Source of the DNA: JAPWJZ01 sp035626855
GTDB taxonomy: Bacteria; Pseudomonadota; Alphaproteobacteria; Micavibrionales; UBA2020
Length of the DNA: 32,782 nucleotides
Assembly (NCBI GenBank): GCA_035626855.1
Contig: DASPMW010000137.1
Location: 1 to 32,782 of the forward strand
Direction: 5' to 3'
Shown: positions 27,107-32,782 of the stretch, one piece after another
Numbering within the stretch: the stretch's first letter is position 1
Layout of the letters: every line of letters starts with the position of its first letter
The notes under the pieces: model-generated
The model's input: the letters and a program-made list of their open reading frames with translations, nothing else
Database searches by the model: none
Told to the model about the DNA's origin: nothing
Made by a program: the position numbers and the translations under genes

Positions 27107-28678
27107 TTGTTTTTTAGAAAGAAAACCTGGTTTATAGAGGAGTTAAAGGTGCCGTGGCCGCACGGTTTATCCATCTATCAATTTTTGAAAGATAACCCCG
27201 GCAGCTTCGATCTCCCGGACCAAAGCTTTGAAAAAAATGAAGTTCGCTGGGCTCCGGGCGCGTTTGATGGAGTTTTATCTCACCATATGCGCGCGTCCGA
27301 AGAAAACGGCCCGCAGGTTGATAAGCTCTACAGGGCTTTTCTTTCTCTCCTGAAGAAAGCATCGGATGAAAACCTTAAGGAACTTTATTGGCTTAGCATT
27401 AGCGATAAAGCGGTCTCCGTGGCCGACAGATTTGTCAGTCTAATTTCTCGAGAAATACTGAATGAACATTATAATCATATCGGAGAAATCGGGCGTTTTT
27501 TCGCGACGAAAGCGCCCCATCGCGAGGCCGTCAAGTTTGGCTTGCTTCTTCTTGAGCTCTCCGCGATACAGTCCGACATCCCTACGCTTCAGACCTTGGC
27601 GCGGCATGACGAATTTACTTTGTTCGCGGCATTAGCCCTTGGCAACATATCCGACTTTCCCGATAGGACACTCTGGGATGTGGCGAGACATGTTCATGGA
27701 TGGGGCCGCATACAAGTAGTCGAGAGGCTAAGAGACACGAAAGACCCCGAAATCAAAGGTTGGATGATTCGCGAGGGCTTTCGCAATGAGATCTTGGACG
27801 GCTACCTTGCCCTCATCTGTGCGCAGACGGGCGGTCTCAAGGAGGAGCTTCAAAAGAAATATGTTGATGGCGCTCTTCTTGACGGCGCTGCCGGCATTTT
27901 ATGCGCTTTAACTGAGGCTGACGGCCCTATGGAGTCTTTGTGTGACTATTCCGATGCCGCTGAGGTCGTGGAAAACTATCTGCGACATCTAGGTAAAGCG
28001 GGTGATCTGGGTTTATCGCATTTCATTTGTGTCGCAGGACTCTGTGACTTCCTGTCGGACGAGAGTAGGGCAGAATATTTGCTCAAGAACGGATGGACAA
28101 ACCAAACCCGAGCACAGAGTCTTGCAAGTTGTAATCAGCTGCTCGGGCGCGCGGAGTGGGTTCAGAAGGCAAATGATGGGTTAATTTCGGAAGATGGGGC
28201 GGTTTTCTGGCAGGCCGGATTTATTGCAGAACGGCTGGGGATTGATACACGCGGCTTTTATATCGCCAAATTAAAGAAGGACGCATTGTCAGCATATTCC
28301 TGGGCGCAACTCCTGAAGCAGTCAACCGCCTCGGATTTGGACGACGTCATCAAGTTAGCCGAAAGCCTGTTACCTTTGTCTGATATCGCAAGAGGTCCCG
28401 CTATGGAAGCAGGTTTAGGACAGGGTTTCGAAGCTCATCATGCGCTCGATGTTATGTTATCTGAATTGCAAAGGAGGCCTGGATTGGGGTGGCCTTTAAT
28501 TACAGCGGGCATCCAAAGCACGGTTATCCGAAACCGAAATCTGGCAATGAACGCCTTGGAGAAATGGCCAAGGGAAAGTTGGCCAGCAGAAACACTGCCA
28601 ACACTACGTGAAGCATTGCTACACGAGCCTGATGAAAAAGTAAGGCTTAGGCTGGAACAAGCTATCCGCATGAATTAA
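27107..28678 (+). CDS. Hypothetical 523-aa helical-repeat-like protein, atypical codon use
   Basis: I do not recognise this protein with confidence. It starts with FFRKKTWFIEELKVPWPHGL and is almost entirely predicted alpha-helical with short turns, as in HEAT/ARM-like or TPR-like solenoids; the last part (RNRNLAMNALEKWPRESWPA, then LREALLHEPDEKVRLRLEQA) resembles HEAT repeats. There is no membrane segment. The start is TTG at 27107, with AGAAGGATG at ideal spacing, and no better ATG exists nearby. The DNA is visibly lower in GC than its neighbours, with many codons ending in A or T (TTA, AAA, GAT, ATA), unlike the GC-rich genes on either side, pointing to recent transfer. It follows the HAD gene by 21 bases and converges on the next minus-strand operon. 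Confidence 0.75.
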   Translation: MFFRKKTWFIEELKVPWPHGLSIYQFLKDNPGSFDLPDQSFEKNEVRWAPGAFDGVLSHHMRASEENGPQVDKLYRAFLSLLKKASDENLKELYWLSISDKAVSVADRFVSLISREILNEHYNHIGEIGRFFATKAPHREAVKFGLLLLELSAIQSDIPTLQTLARHDEFTLFAALALGNISDFPDRTLWDVARHVHGWGRIQVVERLRDTKDPEIKGWMIREGFRNEILDGYLALICAQTGGLKEELQKKYVDGALLDGAAGILCALTEADGPMESLCDYSDAAEVVENYLRHLGKAGDLGLSHFICVAGLCDFLSDESRAEYLLKNGWTNQTRAQSLASCNQLLGRAEWVQKANDGLISEDGAVFWQAGFIAERLGIDTRGFYIAKLKKDALSAYSWAQLLKQSTASDLDDVIKLAESLLPLSDIARGPAMEAGLGQGFEAHHALDVMLSELQRRPGLGWPLITAGIQSTVIRNRNLAMNALEKWPRESWPAETLPTLREALLHEPDEKVRLRLEQAIRMN

Positions 28679-28712
28679 ATTCAAGATTTCTGCGACTAAA
28701 GCAGACCGGGAG

Positions 28713-29012
28713 CTACCGAGGGCTGTTCGCCGCTTCTTCGACGCGCGCGACGAAGGGCAGGGTGCGGATTTTCTCGATGACGGGAGGCGTGCATTCCAGC
28801 ACGGTCTTGCTTTCCGTTTCGATGACGCTGCTCTGGCCGGTATGGTCGAGCAGGTTTTCGTTGGAGAGATGGTTGAGCAGCTGCTTGTGGCAGTCGCGGG
28901 CGTAACGCATGAAATGATGGGTCGACAGGCTCTTCGCCGATGCCAGTGCCCCCGAGGAGGGCGGATGGTAGGTTATTTCAAAAACACGCCGCAATTCCGA
29001 AGAGTTGCTCAA
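28713..29012 (-). CDS. Small protein with a beta-alpha-beta-beta-alpha-beta pattern (third of three), 99 aa
   Basis: I do not recognise it as a named protein. The order of elements can be read as strand LRRVFEITYHPP, helix HHFMRYARDCHKQLLNHLSN, strand SSVIETESKT, strand VLECTP, helix VIEKIRTLP, strand FVARVEEA. This is a ferredoxin-like fold, and its VIEKIRTLPFVARVEE end matches the two upstream proteins. Such endings are typical of peptidase-inhibitor I9/subtilisin-propeptide domains. The start is uncertain: TTG at 29012 has GGAG six bases upstream, and another TTG lies four codons earlier at 29024. I use 29012. It is the last gene of the three-gene minus-strand operon. Confidence 0.65.
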   Translation of the reverse strand: MSNSSELRRVFEITYHPPSSGALASAKSLSTHHFMRYARDCHKQLLNHLSNENLLDHTGQSSVIETESKTVLECTPPVIEKIRTLPFVARVEEAANSPR

Positions 29013-29030
29013 AAGAATCTCCAATAGTTG

Positions 29031-29366
29031 TTAACGGGAAGGCTTTCGCCCGGTCTTCTTCGCGGCGGGCGCGGCTTTGCCGCCCTCCGGCTTTTCGACA
29101 TACTGCACGCCCTCGACCTTTTTCACCTTGGCGGCGAATTTCTCGGGCGCGTTCATGAAAAAGATGCCGACCTTGTTAAGGGAGCCGTCATCGAGCTTGA
29201 TGCGCACCGCGCGGTCATAGCCTTCGTCGCGGGCGAGCTCGCGGATGCGGGCGGCGGCGTCCGTGATGTCTTGCGTGAAATCGGCCTTGCGCGAATATTT
29301 CGGGCGCACGCTTACCGTATAAAGATAGCTCTTCGCCTTGTCGTTGAATTCCTTTTTCGGCGGCAT
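29031..29366 (-). CDS. Small protein with an I9-like fold (second of three), 111 aa
   Basis: The readable elements are strand SYLYTVSVRPKYS (about 13-25), helix ITDAAARIRELARDEG, strand RAVRIKLDDGSL, strand KVGIFFMN, helix APEKFAAKVKKVEG, strand VQYVEKPE. They are followed by a basic Lys/Ala/Pro tail (GGKAAPAAKKTGRKPSR) that may bind nucleic acid or be disordered. The VKKVEGVQYVE end is the one that most resembles a peptidase-inhibitor I9 domain. The ATG at 29366 shares one base with the stop of the preceding gene (TGATG). No protease gene is adjacent. The function is unknown. Confidence 0.72.
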   Translation of the reverse strand: MPPKKEFNDKAKSYLYTVSVRPKYSRKADFTQDITDAAARIRELARDEGYDRAVRIKLDDGSLNKVGIFFMNAPEKFAAKVKKVEGVQYVEKPEGGKAAPAAKKTGRKPSR

Positions 29367-29692
29367 CAGAAACCACTCGATTTGCGGAACGGCGGCGTTT
29401 TGGGCTTGTTCTGGTTCAGCGGCGCGATGTCCTCGACATTGGAGAGGAACGGCGCGGTTTTCAGCTTGGCTGCAACCGCTTCCGAGCACCAGATATTCAG
29501 CCCGCCTTCGACAGGCGAGGTGATTGAACGCACCTGGCTTTCAAGGCCTTCGTTTTTCAGGAAGTCGCGGAGCGAACGCAGCGCGGATTTGCGCGCCTGC
29601 TCCATCTGGTCCATGATCGCCATCGGCGTCATGCAGAACCCGCCGGAGGTGTTCTCGAGCTTGATCGGGTAGCTCAATTTGTACTGTTTCAT
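29366..29692 (-). CDS. Small protein with an I9-like fold (first of three), 108 aa
   Basis: The readable elements are strand QYKLSYPIKLEN (3-14), helix AIMDQMEQARKSALRSLRDF (24-43) with LKNEG, strand SQVRSITSPVEG, strand LNIWCS, helix EAVAAKLKTAP, strand FLSNVEDIAP, then a short Lys/Pro tail. The order and the AAKLKTAPFLSNVED end agree with the two following proteins, so the three appear to be diverged tandem duplicates. The start at 29692 is chosen by homologous position; an ATG seven codons upstream is possible. A promoter with a perfect TTGACA lies at 29767-29796. The function is unknown; the I9-like reading is inference. Confidence 0.72.
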   Translation of the reverse strand: MKQYKLSYPIKLENTSGGFCMTPMAIMDQMEQARKSALRSLRDFLKNEGLESQVRSITSPVEGGLNIWCSEAVAAKLKTAPFLSNVEDIAPLNQNKPKTPPFRKSSGF

Positions 29693-29766
29693 ACTCTGGT
29701 TTTCTGCGCGCATCACCCTCACTAAGATGGGCGACTCAGGCGCTAAATCCACTTGTTTAGAATGTC

Positions 29767-29796
29767 ATAATCTATCAAGACTGCAGAAATTGTCAA
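29767..29796 (-). promoter_or_regulatory. Probable promoter of the three-gene I9-like operon
   Basis: On the minus strand, a perfect TTGACA (complement of 29791-29796) is followed by 18 bases and GATTAT (complement of 29767-29772). It lies in the 190-base region shared with the divergent transporter gene at 29882. Confidence 0.55.
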
Positions 29797-29881
29797 TTTG
29801 CGTTGAGCCGCGCCAGATTCTTGCGTAATTTGAGCAACATAGGCAGGAATTTATGCAAATTACCATAAAGGTCAGGGCGTG

Positions 29882-30784
29882 ATGGATCTGGGGCATCTCC
29901 TCCTCGCGGCCCTGTTCGGGCTGACCATCCTGCACCTCATCACGCTCAAGATCTGCAGCGTGAAGCTCGACCATCGCACCGCGCCGCTGTTTATTAGCGT
30001 CTGGACGCTGCTGGGGCTGGCCGCCGTCTATCCCCTCTATGGCGGGCTGCTTGCCGAGGGGGTGGAAAGCTACGCCGCGAAGCCTTGGCTGCTGGCGCTC
30101 ACCATCGGCAAAGGCGGGCTGCTCTGCTACCTGTTCGTGCTGTCGCAGGAGCTGATGAAAGTCTCGCTGTCCTCCCGCCATTACGTGACGCCGATGGCGA
30201 TCGGTCTTGTGACCATCTCCAACGGACTGCTGGGGGAGCGGCTGATGCCGCACGAAATGTTTGCGGCTTTCGGCCTCTGCGCGCTTGCCTGCGCCTTCTT
30301 TTTCAAGGGCCATCTGTCCGAGCTCGACCGGCGCGGGCGGCTCAGCTATGCGAAGCTGGTGCTGATCTCGGCCGCGCTCTCCACGCTCGACCATGTGCTG
30401 ACCAAGGACACCAACTGGTACACGCTGCTGGCGGTATCCTACGCGGTTGTCTTCGTCGCGGCCGTAATTTGGAACGCGAGGTCGCCCGCCAATTTCCGCG
30501 CGGCGCTGCTCGGCTGGCAGGCGGCGCTCGCGGGCATCGCCTATGCGGCGACGGAGCTTGTCAAATTCTACCAGCAGGTCGCGATCAATCCCGTCACCGT
30601 TGTCGTCATCGTGCAGGCGCTGACCAAGCCCGTCATCCTGGTCTTGAGCGCGGTGATCTGGAAGGAGCGCACGGTGAAGGAGCAGCTGGTCTGGGGGGCT
30701 GCCGCCTTCCTGATCGCGCTTCCCCTGTTCCTGCCGGCTGAGGTAATATCCGGCTTCGACGAATTTTTCCGGCCTTCGAAATGA
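29882..30784 (+). CDS. DMT/EamA-like membrane transporter, 300 aa
   Basis: The product has about ten hydrophobic helices across its whole length in the two-times-five pattern of drug/metabolite transporters. Examples are HLLLAALFGLTILHLITL, PLFISVWTLLGLAAVYPL, WLLALTIGKGGLLCYLFVLS, YVTPMAIGLVTISNGLLGE and WGAAAFLIALPLFLPAE. The GLLGERL segment near the end of the first half and the KPVILVLSAVIWKERTVKEQ segment in the second agree with EamA proteins. The ligand is unknown. AAAGGTCAGGG precedes the ATG at 29882; a GTG lies directly before it. The stop overlaps the next start by four bases (ATGA). The coupling to two oxidoreductases suggests transport of a substrate or product of that pathway. 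Confidence 0.85.
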   Translation: MDLGHLLLAALFGLTILHLITLKICSVKLDHRTAPLFISVWTLLGLAAVYPLYGGLLAEGVESYAAKPWLLALTIGKGGLLCYLFVLSQELMKVSLSSRHYVTPMAIGLVTISNGLLGERLMPHEMFAAFGLCALACAFFFKGHLSELDRRGRLSYAKLVLISAALSTLDHVLTKDTNWYTLLAVSYAVVFVAAVIWNARSPANFRAALLGWQAALAGIAYAATELVKFYQQVAINPVTVVVIVQALTKPVILVLSAVIWKERTVKEQLVWGAAAFLIALPLFLPAEVISGFDEFFRPSK

Positions 30785-31962
30785 ACGACGAAAAACCGAA
30801 AACCTATATCTACGATATGATCGTGTTCGGCGCGGGCATCGCGGGGCTGTGGCTTGCGAACACGCTGAAGCGCGCGGGCTATAACGTCATCGTGATCGAA
30901 AAGGACAAGGTGGGCGGCGTGCAGACGCTGGCCTCGCAAGGCATGATCCATGGCGGCCAGAAATACGTGCTGCAGGGCGCGGTGACGGGGCATGCGTCCT
31001 CTCTTGCCAAAATGCCCGAGCGGTGGGATTCCAGCTTCGACGGTTATGGCGAGATCGACCTGACTTCCGTGAAATTCCTGAGCGAAGCGCAAGTGATGTG
31101 GCCGGCGGGATCGGTGCTTTCAACCGCCGCTGTCATGGGCGCGGCGAAGCTTGTCAATGCGTCGACCAAGAAGCTGAAGCGCGAGGAATTCCCCGAGCCG
31201 CTCGCCGAGAAAAAGAAGTTCAAGGGCCCGGTTTTCGAACTGCCAGAAAAAGTGCTCGAGGTGAAATCGCTGGTGGAGGCACTGGCGAAGAAACTTGAGG
31301 GCCGGTTGTTGCAGGGCGATGTCACCGAGATTTTGCCGGACGGCCAGGTCGCCGTGAATGGCATGATCTTCCGCGCGCAGCTGGTGATCTTCACCGCCGG
31401 CACGGGCAATGAAACCGCGCTCGACCTGCTGCGCGTGAAGGACAAGCATGCACAGCGTCGCCCCCTGCGGCAGGTGATGGTCCGGCGCATGGAACATCCG
31501 CTCTACGGCCACGGCATTACCGCAAGCCCCAAGCCGCGCCTGACCGTGACCAGCCATCCGCTGAAGGACAGCGGCTTCGTCTGGTATCTCGGTGGCGCAA
31601 TCGCGGAAGCGGGCGCGACGCTCAGTGCGGCGGAAACCATCGCCTTTGCAAAATCGGAGTTGAAAGAAGTTTTTCCCGATATCGACTGGGACACCCGCGA
31701 ATGGGCGACCTGGGCAGGCGACCGCGCGGAGCCGTTCGATGCAAAGGGCGACCTGCCGCCCGGCCCGTTCGTGCATCAGCGCGGCAAGGTCCTCATGGCC
31801 TGGCCGACCAAGCTCACCTTCGCGCCAGCCCTCACCGACCGCGTCTTTGAATGGCTGAAGGACAAGGATATCCACCCGATCGCCAAGGATGCGCCACCGC
31901 CGCTGCCGAAGGCAGAGATAGGCCAGTACCCGTGGGAAACCGCGGAGTGGAGCGCCGGATGA
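30781..31962 (+). CDS. FAD-dependent oxidoreductase, DAO/glycerol-3-phosphate-dehydrogenase-like
   Basis: The 393-residue product has a Rossmann FAD-binding site, VFGAGIAGLWLANTL (15-29, GxGxxG at 17-22), with the acidic Glu40 at the end of the second strand. SQGMIHGGQKY (52-62) resembles the FAD-contacting segment of DAO-type flavoproteins. VIFTAGTGNETALDLL (about 205-220) is the second FAD segment. The substrate domain contains RRMEHPLYGHGITASPKPRL and WYLGGAIAEAGATL. Near the C-terminus MAWPTKLTFAPALTDRVFEW is the usual closing region, though the common GxGGxG-type end is weak. The reaction is not identifiable. It overlaps both neighbours by ATGA, so the three genes form one translational unit. 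Confidence 0.86.
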   Translation: MNDEKPKTYIYDMIVFGAGIAGLWLANTLKRAGYNVIVIEKDKVGGVQTLASQGMIHGGQKYVLQGAVTGHASSLAKMPERWDSSFDGYGEIDLTSVKFLSEAQVMWPAGSVLSTAAVMGAAKLVNASTKKLKREEFPEPLAEKKKFKGPVFELPEKVLEVKSLVEALAKKLEGRLLQGDVTEILPDGQVAVNGMIFRAQLVIFTAGTGNETALDLLRVKDKHAQRRPLRQVMVRRMEHPLYGHGITASPKPRLTVTSHPLKDSGFVWYLGGAIAEAGATLSAAETIAFAKSELKEVFPDIDWDTREWATWAGDRAEPFDAKGDLPPGPFVHQRGKVLMAWPTKLTFAPALTDRVFEWLKDKDIHPIAKDAPPPLPKAEIGQYPWETAEWSAG

Positions 31963-32720
31963 TTAAATGGCAGCAGGTAAGCAAGCTCGGCCTCGGCACC
32001 GTGAAGTTCGGGCGCAACACGGGCGTCAAATATCCGGGCGGGGAGGGGTTCGCGCTGCCGACCGACGCCGAAATTCAAAACCTGCTCGATCTTGCGCTCG
32101 ATCTTGGCATCAACCTGCTGGACACCGCGCCCGCCTATGGTTCGGCGGAGGAACGGCTGGGAAATCTGCTGGGCGCGCGACGCGACAAATTTTTCCTCGT
32201 CACCAAGACAGGGGAAGAATTCGACGGCAGAAATTCGGAATATATCTTCACCGCCGAACATACGCGAAAAAGCGTGGAGCGCAGCCTGACGCGGCTGAAG
32301 ACGGACCGGCTCGACTGCGTGCTTGTCCACAGCAACCGCGATGATGTGAATGTCATCATCAATACGCCCGTGCTGGAAACCCTCGCGACAATGCGGGATG
32401 AGGGTAAACTGCGCTATTTCGGTGTTTCGACCTATACCGAGGAAGGCGGGCGGCTCGCGGTCGATTGCACGGACTGCGTGATGGTCGCCTATAACGCGGC
32501 CGATACCGCGATGCGTCCCGTCATCGACGCGGCGTTTGATCGCGGCCGCGCCGTGCTCGTCAAAAAAGGACTCGCCTCCGGCCATGTCGCGGGGCTGGGC
32601 GGCACGGGCGAGAATATCCGCTTTGTCGCAGGCACGCCCGGCGTCACCTCCCTCGTCTTCGGCAGCCTCAACCCTGAAAATATCCGCGCCAACGCGGCGG
32701 CGCTCGGCTTACAGGGCTGA
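31959..32720 (+). CDS. Aldo/keto reductase family oxidoreductase
   Basis: This 253-residue (beta/alpha)8-barrel reductase uses NADPH. The catalytic tetrad is in place: Asp55 and Tyr60 in LDTAPAYGSAEERLG, Lys83 in VTKTG, and His124 in VLVHSNRDD. GLGTVKFGRN at the N-terminus and GVTSLVFGSLNPENIRANAA at the C-terminus fit the family. Its length is on the short side for the family (often 280-330), mainly because the C-terminal loops are reduced. The substrate is unknown. The start at 31959 overlaps the flavoprotein stop by ATGA. It completes a three-gene operon with the DMT transporter; nothing further is encoded before the window ends. Confidence 0.9.
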   Translation: MIKWQQVSKLGLGTVKFGRNTGVKYPGGEGFALPTDAEIQNLLDLALDLGINLLDTAPAYGSAEERLGNLLGARRDKFFLVTKTGEEFDGRNSEYIFTAEHTRKSVERSLTRLKTDRLDCVLVHSNRDDVNVIINTPVLETLATMRDEGKLRYFGVSTYTEEGGRLAVDCTDCVMVAYNAADTAMRPVIDAAFDRGRAVLVKKGLASGHVAGLGGTGENIRFVAGTPGVTSLVFGSLNPENIRANAAALGLQG

Positions 32721-32751
32721 TTCTCAAGGGAAAATCGGCCTTAGAAGAATC

Positions 32752-32780
32752 TTGGAATCTGCGGCGTATCCATATATTAT
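32752..32780 (+). promoter_or_regulatory. Possible promoter of a gene beyond the window
   Basis: TTGGAA (32752-32757) and TATTAT (32775-32780, five of six) are spaced by 17 bases at the very end of the window. They would drive a rightward gene that is not included. Confidence 0.45.
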
Positions 32781-32782
32781 GC

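Overview
The window reads as part of a GC-rich alphaproteobacterial chromosome. The indicators are a GatCAB amidotransferase operon diverging from ruvX, the radA-cvpA-short-chain dehydrogenase gene order, a mitochondrial-type SdhB, an alphaproteobacterial-type PyrE, and families of short palindromic intergenic repeats. I cannot name a genus. There is no phage, plasmid, integrase, transposase, rRNA, tRNA or CRISPR locus in it.

Layout. 1-4.2 kb: an unknown gene, an outer-membrane barrel protein with a histidine-rich segment, a lone sdhB, a small orphan gene with a clear terminator, and an ankyrin protein. 4.3-8.2 kb: an envelope/ribosome operon (YfgM-like protein, bamB, der, small membrane protein). 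8.2-8.66 kb: palindromic repeats. 8.66-12.7 kb: a minus-strand operon radA-cvpA-small membrane protein-SDR-CDF metal transporter. 12.9-14.0 kb: two adjacent paralogous membrane proteins. 14.1-14.95 kb: a tandem array of composite palindromic repeats. 15.0-16.3 kb: a DUF892 ferritin-like gene and rpmI-rplT. 16.6-18.1 kb: a PilZ protein, a small membrane protein and pyrE. 18.2-19.7 kb: six tiny genes in a row, mostly of one family. 19.9-20.8 kb: folB and ruvX. 20.8-28.7 kb: gatC-gatA-gatB followed without a gap by two unusual TerD-family proteins, a sulfotransferase, a HAD phosphatase and an atypical large orphan. 28.7-29.7 kb: three tiny genes with a common predicted fold. 29.9-32.7 kb: a translationally coupled set of a DMT-type transporter, an FAD oxidoreductase and an aldo/keto reductase.

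The housekeeping parts cover charging of tRNA-Gln/Asn (GatCAB), outer-membrane assembly (BamB), ribosome maturation (Der), recombination and repair (RadA, RuvX), pyrimidine and folate synthesis (PyrE, FolB), and respiration (SdhB).

The parts least explained by known families are these. (1) The 18.2-19.7 kb array of about 75-92-residue helical proteins, most ending in a shared LDKPxKLxxPK tail that also ends the unrelated-looking first gene of the window. (2) The GatCAB-linked cassette of two TerD proteins, each carrying an inserted hydrophobic segment, with a sulfotransferase and a HAD phosphatase. (3) The three small proteins at 28.7-29.7 kb, which look like peptidase-inhibitor-I9/propeptide folds. 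(4) The composite repeat array. All functional links between these are inference.
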